Shown piece after piece: positions 25,910 to 35,822 of a stretch of DNA of 64,000 nucleotides. The translations under genes were made by a program, and so were the position numbers. Below the pieces are notes generated by a model. It worked only from the letters and a program-made list of their open reading frames with translations. It ran no database searches and was not told the origin of the DNA. The stretch covers positions 1,716,978-1,780,977 of the forward strand of contig NZ_CP015193.1 in NCBI RefSeq assembly GCF_002214605.1, given 5' to 3'. The DNA is from Thermococcus chitonophagus (lineage in GTDB: Archaea; Methanobacteriota_B; Thermococci; Thermococcales; Thermococcaceae). Positions within the stretch are counted from its first letter, which is position 1, and each line of letters starts with the position of its first letter.

Positions 25910-26680
25910 CTAGTAAATCTTTGTCATCTTAACTTTTCCATCCTTGAAGCTGTATTCAAATTTCATTATTCTTGGCTCTGTATCGGGAGTTTTAAGAACC
26001 ATAAGCTCCCTCTTTATCCCTTCCTCTGTAAAGTAACTTCTTGTCCTAAGTACATAGTCGGCTCTCCTATATACTGAAGCGAATACATCCTCGTACTCCT
26101 TTCCTATCCATAACCAAAAGTTAGTACCCCTTGGATACTTCTTGTAAGCCCTATGAACCGCTCTCACTTCAGAAGACACTTCTAAATATCTGAGGGTCTC
26201 CTCTGGGCTATTGAAAAGTTCCATATATGAAGAAATAGCAACTGCAAACCCATAAATTTCCCTACCCTCAAACATCCCTCGTTCTGCCCATATCTTCTTG
26301 TGCGCCTCTATTACTTGGGCATATTTTATTGGCAACGTCTCTGAAGATAGCATCCCCTCAAGGAACCATACGCTTGGGAGTTTCGTCTTTATTCCATGGA
26401 AACTCCCATAGGTGTCTATAATAGAAAGCTTATACGATTCAAGATACTCCACTGGGTTTATGCTGAACCTTTCAAGAGCTTTAAGGACAAGGGGCAGGGG
26501 ATAAGAGATATTAAAATATCCAACAAGCGAGTCACTCCTTAGTTTTTTCGAAATTATATAAAATAGGAGATCAACTCCCCTTGAAGGAGAGTCTTCTTGA
26601 TGGAGTAGGACAAGCGAGTACTTCTTTATTTCCCCAACCTCCTTGTCGAGAACATCTATCTCCCAAGATACCATGGGCAT
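25910..26680 (-). CDS. Conserved hypothetical, RecA/KaiC-like without clear Walker A
   Basis: About 256 residues. The pattern IKKYSLVLLHQEDSPSRGVD then LLFYIISKKL, strand YFNIS and IIDTYGS resembles the central strand order of KaiC-like proteins, but no G-x(4)-GK-[ST] loop is present. Thermococcales have families of such P-loop-less KaiC relatives; the role is unknown. It overlaps the preceding gene at TGATG (26680), so the two are translationally coupled. Its 3' end is 63 bases before purK, in the same direction. Confidence 0.6.
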   Translation of the reverse strand: MPMVSWEIDVLDKEVGEIKKYSLVLLHQEDSPSRGVDLLFYIISKKLRSDSLVGYFNISYPLPLVLKALERFSINPVEYLESYKLSIIDTYGSFHGIKTKLPSVWFLEGMLSSETLPIKYAQVIEAHKKIWAERGMFEGREIYGFAVAISSYMELFNSPEETLRYLEVSSEVRAVHRAYKKYPRGTNFWLWIGKEYEDVFASVYRRADYVLRTRSYFTEEGIKRELMVLKTPDTEPRIMKFEYSFKDGKVKMTKIY

Positions 26681-27342
26681 CACTCTCCAAATAACTCAAA
26701 TATGGTATTTTCTAAGGGCCCTTTTGAAATTATTCCAACCTTCTTTCCACCAATAACCTTAGTTTCTATAACAACATCAGATGCAAAGTAGATTACGTCT
26801 TCTAGCTCAGGACATTCAAGGGGAGAATATGTGAGTATACCTCTAACTCCTTTATTCTTAAGGAGCTCCTCCTTCATAAACCAAACCATCTTATGAGTAT
26901 ACAGCGGATTATGGAACAACTTGCAAGCTCCAGATGTTAAATAGCTCATTATCCAGAGTTTCTGATATTCAATGTTCCAGTTATTGGCAAGCTCTTTTCC
27001 CCATTCCTTAACCTTGCTAACGAAAATTGCATCTTCGACATAGCCGGATATTGTATAGATGCTCTTTTCTTTTCTCTCTATCTTGTGCACGCTTCCAAAG
27101 ACATCAAAAACAACTAAGTTTTTACCAAGGTAATTACGTACGTCAGCGCCAAGATTCTCCATGTTCCTAAGGAACACGTTAAACGGTTCATACAGAAATA
27201 ATATTGCCTGCGCGCCACTCTCTAAAAGCTTCTTAAGTAGTAACAATGCATATCTGTCACCACCAGCTTCTAAATCTCTCTGTATGATCGTTAAAACTCC
27301 ATTTTTCGGTACTAAGCTAAGAATCTCATCTATTCTAGGCAT
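26680..27342 (-). CDS. Conserved hypothetical, RecA/KaiC-like without clear Walker A
   Basis: 220 residues starting MPRIDEILSLVPKNGVLTII. The order strand TIIQRDLEAGG, helix RYALLLLKKLLESG, strand AILFLYEPF, later LVVFDVFGS and DVVIETKVIGGKKVGIISKG recalls a RecA-type core whose P-loop is replaced by QRDLEAGGDRY. It pairs with the similar downstream gene, perhaps as a heterodimer. AGGTGA lies six bases before ATG 27342; the GTG at 27351 sits inside that site. It is divergent from purD, so regulation with the pur genes is possible. Confidence 0.6.
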   Translation of the reverse strand: MPRIDEILSLVPKNGVLTIIQRDLEAGGDRYALLLLKKLLESGAQAILFLYEPFNVFLRNMENLGADVRNYLGKNLVVFDVFGSVHKIERKEKSIYTISGYVEDAIFVSKVKEWGKELANNWNIEYQKLWIMSYLTSGACKLFHNPLYTHKMVWFMKEELLKNKGVRGILTYSPLECPELEDVIYFASDVVIETKVIGGKKVGIISKGPLENTIFELFGE

Positions 27343-27514
27343 AGAGCTCACCTGTCTTTATTTTACACCAGGAGAATATAAATGGATTTTGTGTAGGTAT
27401 TTACTCTTCTATGACATAACTGGAAGTTGTTTCATGATAGTAATATTATTAGCATAAATACGACAACGAAAACCATTAATAGCGGAATGTTTTGACGCAA
27501 AAATGGTGAAATTA

Positions 27515-28831
27515 ATGAAGGTTCTGCTAGTTGGTGGTGGGGGAAGGGAACACGCAATTGGAGAGGCCCTCGTTAAGGGCGGGGCAGAATTATATGTTAT
27601 ATCAAAACACAAGAATCCTGGGCTCGCTAAAATAGCTAGAGATTACAGGCTCGCTAAGGAGACCGATGTGAACAAGGTCGTAGAGTTCGCAAAGAGGTGG
27701 AGGGTTGAGTTGGCATTCATAGGACCAGAGGCCCCACTTGAAGCTGGAATAGTAAATGTCCTTGAAGAGGAGGGTATTCCAACGGTAGGGCCAACAAAGG
27801 AGGCAGCAAGGCTTGAAACCAACAAAGCTTGGGCAAGAGAATTCATGGAGAGGAACAAGATCCCTGGGAGGAAACTGTTTAGAGTGTTTGATGACATAGA
27901 AGAGATGAAGGCGTGGATAGACGAGTATGGAAAGCCAGTGGTAGTCAAACCTCTAGGCCTTACAGGCGGGAAGGGAGTTAAGGTAGTTGGTTATCAGCTC
28001 AAAGATAACGAAGAAGCAAAAGCCTACGCCGAGCAACTGATAAAGAAGGATGGGAAAGTTTTGATAGAAGAGAGAACAGACGGAGTTGAGTTCACATTTC
28101 AGGTCTTCAGCGATGGGGAGAAGATTTACCCGATGCCTCTGGCCCAAGATTATCCCCATGCTTATGAGAACGATGAGGGGCCGATAACAGGAGGAATGGG
28201 CTCATACTCATGCCCGAACCATCTGCTACCTTTTGTCACAAAGGAGGACTGGAAAAAGGCCCTAGAAACCCTTCAAAAGACTGTAGATGCTATGAGAAAA
28301 GAAGGATATCCATACAAGGGAATTCTCTACGGTCAATTTATGCTTTCAAAAGAGGGACCTGTAATAATAGAGTACAACGCAAGGTTTGGAGATCCAGAGG
28401 CAATAAACGTCCTCGCTATTCTAGAAGATAACCTAGTCGAGATAGCCCAGGGGATAGTCAATGGAAACCTAAAGAGTGCGAAGTTTGCAAACAAGGCTAC
28501 AGTCGTCAAGTACATAGCGCCCCAGGGTTACCCTGTCAATCCTGTCAAGGGGGTAAAAATTGATATCGATGAAGAAAGTATAGAAAAAGAAGGGGCGAAG
28601 CTGATATTTGCCTCAATTGATGAAAACTACGTCCTCCTGGGCTCGAGAGCGTTGGCAGTTGTTGGAATTGCAGATACAGTTGAAGAAGCAGAAAGTATTG
28701 CAGAGAGAGCTATAAAGTATGTAAAAGGGCCTATCTTTTACAGGAGGGACGTTGGAACAAGAGAGAGTATAGAGAAAAGAATTAAGATAATGAGAGATTT
28801 GGGTAAGGAATTTGAGCCAAATTCCTGCTGA
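27515..28831 (+). CDS. purD: Phosphoribosylamine-glycine ligase (GAR synthetase)
   Basis: Second step of purine synthesis, ATP-grasp family. 438 residues beginning MKVLLVGGGGREHAIGEALV. KPLGLTGGKGVKVVGY is the ATP loop, DYPHAYENDEGPITGGMGSY and EYNARFGDPEAINVL are the conserved active-site segments. GGTGA precedes ATG 27515 at six bases; an ATG four codons earlier overlaps that site. It is followed after nine bases by purP, forming a two-gene operon. The upstream region has ATACGACAA and TTTTGACGCAAA words. Confidence 0.96.
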   Translation: MKVLLVGGGGREHAIGEALVKGGAELYVISKHKNPGLAKIARDYRLAKETDVNKVVEFAKRWRVELAFIGPEAPLEAGIVNVLEEEGIPTVGPTKEAARLETNKAWAREFMERNKIPGRKLFRVFDDIEEMKAWIDEYGKPVVVKPLGLTGGKGVKVVGYQLKDNEEAKAYAEQLIKKDGKVLIEERTDGVEFTFQVFSDGEKIYPMPLAQDYPHAYENDEGPITGGMGSYSCPNHLLPFVTKEDWKKALETLQKTVDAMRKEGYPYKGILYGQFMLSKEGPVIIEYNARFGDPEAINVLAILEDNLVEIAQGIVNGNLKSAKFANKATVVKYIAPQGYPVNPVKGVKIDIDEESIEKEGAKLIFASIDENYVLLGSRALAVVGIADTVEEAESIAERAIKYVKGPIFYRRDVGTRESIEKRIKIMRDLGKEFEPNSC

Positions 28832-28840
28832 GGTGGTATT

Positions 28841-29983
28841 ATGATAAGCAGGGAGCAGATTCTTGAGGTTTTGGAGAAATACGATAAGGATAAGATAACC
28901 GTTGGAGTCATTGGGAGTCACTCAGCACTGGATATAGCAGATGGAGCAAAGGAAGAAGGTCTCCCCAGTTTGGTTGTCGCCCAGAAAGGTAGACATCTCA
29001 CGTACGCGAAGTACTTCAAGCTTAGAAAGACTCGCGACGGGTTAGTTAAGGGGTTCATCGACGAAGTGATAGTCCTTGATAAGTTCGCTCAGATAGTGGA
29101 TATTCAGGAGGAACTAAGGAAGAGAAATGTTATATTCGTTCCAAACAGATCCTTTGTGGTGTATACTGGGATAGACAAGGTGGAAAATGAATTTCTAGTG
29201 CCAATGTTCGGAACTAGATCTCTGTTGAGGACGGAAGAAAGGAGCGAAGAGAAAAGCTACTACTGGCTACTTGAAAAGGCGGGTCTCCCCTATCCTGAGG
29301 AGGTAAGGCCTGAAGAGATAGATGAAGTTGGCCTTGTAATAGTCAAGTTGCCTCACGCAAAGAAGAGACTTGAGAGGGGGTTCTTTACCGCGGCAAGCTA
29401 CAAGGAGTTCAAGGAAAAAAGTGAGAAATTAATGAAACTTGGCGTTATCACCAAGGAAGATCTGGAGAAGGCGAGAATAGAGAGGTACATAATCGGACCG
29501 GTCTTCAACTTTGACTTCTTCTACTCACCAATAGACGAGGAGATAGAGCTGCTGGGAATAGACTGGAGGTTCGAAACTAGCTTGGACGGCCACGTAAGGT
29601 TACCAGCTGCCCAGCAGTTGACTTTACCTGAATGGCAGTTTGAGCCAGAATACACCGTTTGTGGGCATGCATCCTCGACCTTAAGGGAGAGCCTGCTGGA
29701 GAAGGTGTTCAAGATGGCAGAGAAGTACGTAGAGGCTACTAAGAAGTACTATCCCCCAGGGATAATTGGACCTTTTACACTTCAAACGGCAGTTGACAAA
29801 GACTTGAACTTCTACATCTATGATGTCGCACCGAGAACCGGTGGAGGAACAAACATACACATGGCCATGGGCCATCCATATGGGAATTCACTGTGGAGGA
29901 AGCCAATGAGCACTGGAAGAAGGGTTGCATTGGAGATAAAGAGGGCAATAGAGCTGGACGAGCTTGACAAGATAGTTACCTAA
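28841..29983 (+). CDS. purP: Formate-dependent AICAR ligase (FAICAR synthetase)
   Basis: Archaeal ATP-grasp enzyme that formylates AICAR with formate and ATP, replacing the folate-dependent PurH transformylase. 380 residues: ITVGVIGSHSALDIADGAKE at the N-terminus, KLPHAKKRLERGFFTAASY, GPVFNFDFFYSPIDEEIELL, and the metal-site region YDVAPRTGGGTNIHMAMGHP. GAGGTGGT precedes ATG. No purH or purO is visible in this window; a separate IMP cyclohydrolase is expected elsewhere. Confidence 0.95.
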   Translation: MISREQILEVLEKYDKDKITVGVIGSHSALDIADGAKEEGLPSLVVAQKGRHLTYAKYFKLRKTRDGLVKGFIDEVIVLDKFAQIVDIQEELRKRNVIFVPNRSFVVYTGIDKVENEFLVPMFGTRSLLRTEERSEEKSYYWLLEKAGLPYPEEVRPEEIDEVGLVIVKLPHAKKRLERGFFTAASYKEFKEKSEKLMKLGVITKEDLEKARIERYIIGPVFNFDFFYSPIDEEIELLGIDWRFETSLDGHVRLPAAQQLTLPEWQFEPEYTVCGHASSTLRESLLEKVFKMAEKYVEATKKYYPPGIIGPFTLQTAVDKDLNFYIYDVAPRTGGGTNIHMAMGHPYGNSLWRKPMSTGRRVALEIKRAIELDELDKIVT

Positions 29984-30029
29984 ACGTTTTTATCCCACTC
30001 TTCTATCTTAATTTCTCGTGGGGGTTATA

Positions 30030-31124
30030 GTGGGAGAAGTCGAGAAGCTTGCTCTTGGATTTTATGATGATGAGTACTCGGATTCTGTATTGTATGCTGA
30101 GCTTGCAAAGTTCGAAAAAGATCCCAAAATAAAACAGGAATTTCTCAGACTTTCTAGGATAGAAGCTAAGCACGCAAAATTCTGGCATGATTTTTTAGTA
30201 AAGAGGGGCATCAAACCTGGGAGGCCAAAAGTTAGAAGAGTCACAATTTTTGTCGTGAAAATTCTGAGAAAACTCCTCGGGCCCGGAGTAGTTGCATCCC
30301 TTCTTGAGATGGGAGAAAATAGTGCAATTCAAAAGTACTTCAAATTCCTAAATGAACACTTCTCAGAGTTCTCTAGTGAAGAAATGGAAACCCTTAAGTC
30401 TATAATACTTGATGAACTGGAGCACGAGAAGTTCTTCTATGAGAGCAAAAAGAAGTTCCACGTTGAGAATATAAGGGACTTCGTTCTTGGAATGAACGAC
30501 GGCTTAGTTGAAATCCTTGGAGCAGTAACAGGTCTCTCCGCAGTTTATCCATACTCCCCCAGGCTCGTTGGTATAAGTGGTCTAATAGTGGGAGTTGCAG
30601 GAGCACTATCAATGGCGATAGGTGCACTTATTTCTGTTAGATCACAGAGACAAGTGAGTGAGTCTATAAGGGAGAGGACTAAAGTCTTATTCAAGGTCTC
30701 CCCTGAGAGAGCCGTTGGTGAAATATATGAAAAACTAATTGAAGGAGGGTTACCTCCAGAAATTGCTAAGGAGGTCTCAGAAAAGCTAAAGGGTCGTGAA
30801 GAGGCCCTCATAAAACTGCTCGTTCCAGAAGGAGAAGAGAGCGAGTTTAGAGCTGCATTATACACAGGAATTGCATATCTCGTGGGGGTGGCTTTTCCTG
30901 TTACGCCGTACTTCCTGGCATCCTCCTCCTTAGTAGCTCTCCCCTTCTCAGTACTACTTGCAGGCCTGGCCCTGAGCATAGTTGCAACATCAGTGGCTCT
31001 AATCTCTGGAATTTCAATCAGGAAGAAAATTGCTGAGATGGTAGCCACGGGATTAGGGGCGGCATTCCTAAGCTATCTCTTCGGCCACCTAATGGAATCA
31101 ATATTCAATGTTTCGGGGCTATGA
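30030..31124 (+). CDS. Ferritin-like domain fused to VIT1/CCC1-type membrane transporter
   Basis: About 364 residues. The N-terminal ~140 residues are a rubrerythrin/ferritin-like four-helix domain with LYAELAKFEKD, RIEAKHAKFWHDF (E-x-x-H) and LDELEHEKFFYE (second E-x-x-H), a di-iron set. The C-terminal ~210 residues hold five membrane helices and the VIT1 signature GMNDGLVEILGAVTGLSAVY. Such fusions move Fe or Mn. GTG 30030 has GGGGGTT four bases upstream and is preferred to GTG 30018. It overlaps the transglutaminase gene by ATGA and leads the downstream operon. Confidence 0.85.
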   Translation: MGEVEKLALGFYDDEYSDSVLYAELAKFEKDPKIKQEFLRLSRIEAKHAKFWHDFLVKRGIKPGRPKVRRVTIFVVKILRKLLGPGVVASLLEMGENSAIQKYFKFLNEHFSEFSSEEMETLKSIILDELEHEKFFYESKKKFHVENIRDFVLGMNDGLVEILGAVTGLSAVYPYSPRLVGISGLIVGVAGALSMAIGALISVRSQRQVSESIRERTKVLFKVSPERAVGEIYEKLIEGGLPPEIAKEVSEKLKGREEALIKLLVPEGEESEFRAALYTGIAYLVGVAFPVTPYFLASSSLVALPFSVLLAGLALSIVATSVALISGISIRKKIAEMVATGLGAAFLSYLFGHLMESIFNVSGL

Positions 31125-33916
31125 AAGGGGTAAAAGAAGTATTATCGGCACTAATAATAGGAATAGCGGGACTACTCATATTATCCGCCTCTATACCGCA
31201 AGGGTTAGTTCCAAATCTAGCACAGAACATTCAGGAAAACGAGCATGATATAGACCTTAGAGAGAACGCAATTAGATCGGCACTCTTGAACAACACCCCT
31301 GTTATGGTTGTGTATGAGGAGAGGGGAATCGTCGAATACCTAAGGCAGAACGTCTATTATAGGTATGAAAACGGCAGATGGACCGGGGAACAGCAGTTCA
31401 AGGGAGTCTCCGTTTTTGGTTATGTACCAATATTCAAACCAACGAACCCCCACAAAACACTCACGGACAAGATTACCGTTGAAATGAGATCTCCCCTGAT
31501 TTCAGGAAACATCTATACTGCTCTATATACGGCAAGACTATCAATTCCAGCGATATACTCGGAGGAGTACATCATTTTTAGACCAAGCAGATATCCCGTC
31601 CAGAGTTATGAATTTGAGGTCGAAAAGTACGAGTTTCCCCCAAATATTCTGAAAAATGCTTCCGTTCCTGAGATTAAGAAATATCTCCAGACCCCAAAGC
31701 TAAGCACCAGAGTCTACGAACTTGCAAAGAACATAACACGTGGAATAAGCAGTCCTTACGAAAAAGCACTTGCCATAGAGAGGTTTCTAAAGCAAAATTA
31801 TATTTATGATGAAACAGCACCTCCAGCACCCCCTGGGATAGATCCAGTTGAATGGTTCCTGTTCTACTCAAAGCGAGGAGTTTGTCTAGATTTTAATACG
31901 GCATTTGTTATCCTAGCGAGAATAAACGGCTTGCCTGCTAGGCTTGTAACGGGATTTAGGGTAGAGCCAAAACCTGGGAAACAAGAGGTTCTATTAAAAC
32001 AGGCCCATGCATGGGCGGAGGTATATTTTAACGGGCTGGGCTGGGTCACATTTGATGCAACAGGATCTCCAAGGCAATCCAAGGGCAAAAAAGAGCAACA
32101 AAGGCCAAGAGAGGAAACCATTCCGGAAGTCAGAATACCCCTTGGAGAAAGTAGAACGGTTGCACTGCAGGTAAAATCGAAGAACATATCCGTAAACTCT
32201 CCCCTACCAGTTACATTACACCGCCACGGGGATCAAGTAATATTGAACATAACAGGAACGAAAGTAGGAAAGTTCAAACTCGTAATAGTTGCTGATACTA
32301 AAAATATAACGGTTCCAGTCATAGTGGGATACAAAACTATTGTTAGAATAACTGAGTGGCCGCATGAAGTAAGGACAGGTGCAAACTTCACGGTTAAGGG
32401 AATTGTGACAACTCTTTCCGGTGCTCCAGTGCCAGTAGGCTCCGTTAGGATTGAATTAAGGAAAGATAAGAGAACCCCAGGGAAAATTATAGGGAGGGGA
32501 AGAGTTGTAAACGGCAAGTTTAATGTTACCTGCTCAGCAGCTGGCGTGGCAGGAAAGTACCAGCTAGTCGCGATTTATGAAGGAGGGGAAGTTTATTTCC
32601 CAAGTGTGAGTGATCCTGAGATAGTTATCAAAGATAAAGCAAAAATATACGTCAACAAATTTAACTACACAAAAGTAGGGCCAATTAAAATTGAAGGGTT
32701 CCTAGGAACTGAAGGCGGAGCCTTTCTTAGTGAGGAGCCCATAGAGATAATTCTGGATGGCAAGCTACTAGGGGTAGCAAGAACTGACAAAAACGGCAAG
32801 TTTTCCTTTTCCTTTGTCTTAACATCCCCAGGTTTACATAACCTGACGATCCTCTACAGTGGTCAGGAAGGGGTTGAAGGAGATAGTGAAACAATAACAT
32901 TCAGAGCAATTGAGGCTTCGATATCGATTCCCGCCCTAGCAGATGCAGGAGATTATCTCAAGATAACAGGCCAAATAGAAGGCATTAAAAGCGGAAGATT
33001 GAAAATAACAGGAGACTTTGGAGAGTACTCAGTTAGTATAAACAACGAAGGGCATTTCAAAGTAGAAATTCCAGTTCCCAGGAATTTTGAAGGATATAAA
33101 AGGGTCGCGGTCTACTACGAAGACCTTCTCCTTGCTGAAAAATATGTATACGTCAGACAAAAAATCATAGTAGAGGCTTCGGGAACAATAATGGTGGCAA
33201 AGAAGCCAAACGATCTCATTATAAGGGTGAGGTACACAAATGGAACCCCCGTGTCAAGAGCAAGGATAGTACTCACAGCCTTCAATTCAACGTTCGTCAA
33301 TTTTACAGACGAAATGGGAATATCAAAGTTTGTCCTTACCCCTCCTTCCCCCGGCACGTATCCCCTCGATGTGATGGTTATTACATCAAACGGATTTGAA
33401 GTTACCCCAATAAAGGTTCGCGTTTACAAATATCCAATCTATGTCTACATAGCACTAGCGGCCTTAATAGTCTCGTTAGGGGCATTCTCCATTAGAGCAC
33501 TGCTCACACATGAAGTTCTCAAAATATTCACCACTAGAGATCCTCCAATTTATGTGAACAGAGAGGAGATTAGTGTAACATCGAACGTACCAATCTCCCT
33601 CTATGTTGATGGAAAATTTTACGCTAAAGGGAAAGAGTTCACACTGAAACTATCACCAGGAAACCACGAAATCTGGGGTAAATTCCTGTTATTTAGGAGC
33701 AAGCCTTTAAGGATCAAGGTCTGCAAGAATAGAGAAGAGGCAATAATTGAAGCATTCGAAAAATGTGCCGATGGTGAGCCATCTAAAACAGCGAGAGAAA
33801 TCCTGGGAGTTAATAAGATAGTTCTCATCTTCGAAAAAGTCAGGTATGGATTGAAGAGCGCTTCAGTAAAAGAATTCCTAGAATTCATTAAATCCGCATG
33901 CAGGAGGGACATTTGA
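31121..33916 (+). CDS. Membrane-anchored transglutaminase-like protein with Ig-like repeats
   Basis: 931 residues. A signal-anchor helix at 8-27 is followed by an extracellular region. The transglutaminase/papain-like core lies at about 195-316 with the triad Cys255 (KRGVCLDFN), His297 (QAHAWAEVYF) and Asp312 (WVTFDATG). Residues about 405-770 form several Ig/bacterial-Big-like beta repeats (GAPVPVGSVRIELR, AFLSEEPIEIILDG, GTPVSRARIVLTAF). A second helix at about 775-795 and a ~130-residue cytoplasmic tail with a PEGA-like segment (PISLYVDGKFYAKG) follow. It may act as a protease or crosslinker at the surface. Typical neighbour of MoxR-DUF58 operons. Confidence 0.85.
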   Translation: MKGVKEVLSALIIGIAGLLILSASIPQGLVPNLAQNIQENEHDIDLRENAIRSALLNNTPVMVVYEERGIVEYLRQNVYYRYENGRWTGEQQFKGVSVFGYVPIFKPTNPHKTLTDKITVEMRSPLISGNIYTALYTARLSIPAIYSEEYIIFRPSRYPVQSYEFEVEKYEFPPNILKNASVPEIKKYLQTPKLSTRVYELAKNITRGISSPYEKALAIERFLKQNYIYDETAPPAPPGIDPVEWFLFYSKRGVCLDFNTAFVILARINGLPARLVTGFRVEPKPGKQEVLLKQAHAWAEVYFNGLGWVTFDATGSPRQSKGKKEQQRPREETIPEVRIPLGESRTVALQVKSKNISVNSPLPVTLHRHGDQVILNITGTKVGKFKLVIVADTKNITVPVIVGYKTIVRITEWPHEVRTGANFTVKGIVTTLSGAPVPVGSVRIELRKDKRTPGKIIGRGRVVNGKFNVTCSAAGVAGKYQLVAIYEGGEVYFPSVSDPEIVIKDKAKIYVNKFNYTKVGPIKIEGFLGTEGGAFLSEEPIEIILDGKLLGVARTDKNGKFSFSFVLTSPGLHNLTILYSGQEGVEGDSETITFRAIEASISIPALADAGDYLKITGQIEGIKSGRLKITGDFGEYSVSINNEGHFKVEIPVPRNFEGYKRVAVYYEDLLLAEKYVYVRQKIIVEASGTIMVAKKPNDLIIRVRYTNGTPVSRARIVLTAFNSTFVNFTDEMGISKFVLTPPSPGTYPLDVMVITSNGFEVTPIKVRVYKYPIYVYIALAALIVSLGAFSIRALLTHEVLKIFTTRDPPIYVNREEISVTSNVPISLYVDGKFYAKGKEFTLKLSPGNHEIWGKFLLFRSKPLRIKVCKNREEAIIEAFEKCADGEPSKTAREILGVNKIVLIFEKVRYGLKSASVKEFLEFIKSACRRDI

Positions 33917-34872
33917 TGAAAGAAAGGATAAGAAGTAGTATTCCGTACTTTATTGCCTACGGAATCGCACTTTTCACGATAAATAAGCTACAACTCCGTC
34001 AAGATTACATCGATGTTATCACTGGCCTCCTTTTATTTATGCTGGTCGGTGAAGTCGTGGTTGTACTGTCAGGGCTAAGCTACCTCAGAGTGCTCTTCGG
34101 TGGCCTCGGCATGGGAACATCGGCATACTACTTAAAGTTCCAATACAGTGAAGTCATATCCGCTATCTCCATAGGAATTTCACTCTTTTACATTGCCCCA
34201 AATCTTCCCGAGGGCATAGCCTTTCTTCTCCAAGGGCTTGGACTTGGAATACCAATGTACCTTCTCTCAAATGTTATTGAACCTCTCAGACCAATGTTTC
34301 ACTACGCCTCGATACTTACGGTACTCGGATATACGCTCGCGTCACTTGAAGGATTTAGAATCCTAAAGGGATCCGTGTTTCGAGAGAATGTAAAGGCCTT
34401 TCCAATAGCAGGACTACTTTTTGGAGCATACAGCGTTGATATTTCAAATTTGGGAGTTGTAGGTTTCCTGTTAAGGCTATTTTCCCTGATTTTGTCTCTT
34501 TACCTGATATCCTCGCTGGCACTTTTAGGAATTAGCAAGAAGAGTGAAGAAGAAGTAATAGTCGGGAATCTCGACATTAAGTTTTTTGAAAAGTCTTTTG
34601 AAGACCCAATGCTAAAGGAAGCCGAAGATGCCGTTAAGGAATTCATAGTTAAAGGAGATAAAGCTCCTATAATCACGTACATAGCATTCTATGGTGCTCA
34701 AGCTGGACTTTCAAGAGAAAGAATTGAAGAAATAATTAGGCCAATACTCAATTACAGGAGGAGAGAATACTCAATTTTAACTCCCAAGTGGTGGAAAGTC
34801 ATGATGGAAAAGCGTGAGGTTAAGAGGAGGGAAGAGCTCATTAAAGGTATCTTGAGGAGGCTCGAAAGATGA
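33916..34872 (+). CDS. Multi-pass membrane protein of MoxR-DUF58 operon
   Basis: 318 residues. About seven hydrophobic segments occupy residues 5-205, followed by a ~110-residue charged cytoplasmic domain (EEEVIVGNLDIKFFEKSF, MLKEAEDAVKEFIVKGDK). No family recognised. ATG 33916 shares its first base with the preceding TGA and has GGAGGG seven bases upstream; the frame extends to 33898 but that start lies inside the previous gene. It overlaps the MoxR gene by four bases. Confidence 0.75.
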   Translation: MKERIRSSIPYFIAYGIALFTINKLQLRQDYIDVITGLLLFMLVGEVVVVLSGLSYLRVLFGGLGMGTSAYYLKFQYSEVISAISIGISLFYIAPNLPEGIAFLLQGLGLGIPMYLLSNVIEPLRPMFHYASILTVLGYTLASLEGFRILKGSVFRENVKAFPIAGLLFGAYSVDISNLGVVGFLLRLFSLILSLYLISSLALLGISKKSEEEVIVGNLDIKFFEKSFEDPMLKEAEDAVKEFIVKGDKAPIITYIAFYGAQAGLSRERIEEIIRPILNYRRREYSILTPKWWKVMMEKREVKRREELIKGILRRLER

Positions 34873-35822
34873 CGAATTCGACGAACATGATACTGGAAGA
34901 AATTGGGAGGGCATTCATAGGACATGAAGACGTAGTGAAGAAAGTACTGGCTTCGGCCCTAGTTAACGGAAACGTGCTTTTCGAGGACAATCCTGGGCTC
35001 GGAAAAACCCTCTTAGCCAAGGCCTTCGCTAAAGTTTTGGGGTTAAGTTATAGGAGAATTCAGTTCACACCTGACCTGCTACCTTCAGACATCATAGGAA
35101 CCAAAATATGGAGGCCAGAAAAAGGAATCTTTGAAGTAATGAAGGGTCCAATTTTCACAAACGTCCTGCTTGCAGATGAGATAAACAGAGCACCTCCAAA
35201 AACTCAGTCCGCACTTCTTGAAGCCATGGAAGAAAGGCAGGTAACTATAGAAGGAGAAACCTTCAAGCTCGAAGAGCCATTTTTCGTAATAGCAACTCAA
35301 AACCCGCTCGAATTCGAGGGAACGTATCCCCTCCCAGAAGCTCAGCTGGACAGGTTCCTCCTAAGGCTTAGCATAGGCTACCCAAAAACGGAGGAGGAAG
35401 AAGTCAAAATCCTCAAGGCTAGATTAGAATGGCAGAAAGACGACCCCACGGTAGATTTGAAGCCGGTAATTTCAAAGTCCGAGTTCTTAAAGATGCAGAG
35501 AGAAGTAGAACAGAACATAAGAATACATGAAGATATTCTACTCTACATAACCAGGATAGTCAGAACGATTAGGGGGGATGAAAGGGTAGAGGCGGGTCCA
35601 AGCCCCAGAGGCGGACTTGCCCTCATGAAACTTGCAAAGGCCAATGCATTCCTAGAAGGCAGAGATTACGTTATTCCCGATGACGTCAAGCTGTTTGCAG
35701 TGGAAGCCCTCGCCCACAGGATAGTTTTAAAGCCCGAATATTCCCTCGAGAGGGGAGTTGATGAAAAAATCGTCAGGGAGGCTCTAGAGACAGTCCCAGT
35801 TCCTAAGGGGTTGAGGTATTAA
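34869..35822 (+). CDS. MoxR-family AAA+ ATPase
   Basis: 317 residues. Walker A FEDNPGLGKTLLAKA, Walker B VLLADEINRAPPKTQSALLE, sensor 1 VIATQNPLEFEG, arginine-finger region YPLPEAQLDRF and lid domain with GPSPRGGLALMKLAKA. MoxR proteins act as chaperones that mature or activate partner complexes, usually with a DUF58 (VWA-like) protein encoded next to them, as here (TAATG overlap with the next gene). Confidence 0.95.
   Translation: MTNSTNMILEEIGRAFIGHEDVVKKVLASALVNGNVLFEDNPGLGKTLLAKAFAKVLGLSYRRIQFTPDLLPSDIIGTKIWRPEKGIFEVMKGPIFTNVLLADEINRAPPKTQSALLEAMEERQVTIEGETFKLEEPFFVIATQNPLEFEGTYPLPEAQLDRFLLRLSIGYPKTEEEEVKILKARLEWQKDDPTVDLKPVISKSEFLKMQREVEQNIRIHEDILLYITRIVRTIRGDERVEAGPSPRGGLALMKLAKANAFLEGRDYVIPDDVKLFAVEALAHRIVLKPEYSLERGVDEKIVREALETVPVPKGLRY

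Noticed and set aside
30063..30105. ATGATGA ... CTGA spacing like a C/D box guide RNA
   Set aside because: Lies wholly inside the coding start of the ferritin-like/VIT1 gene and lacks clear C'/D' boxes and a terminal stem.
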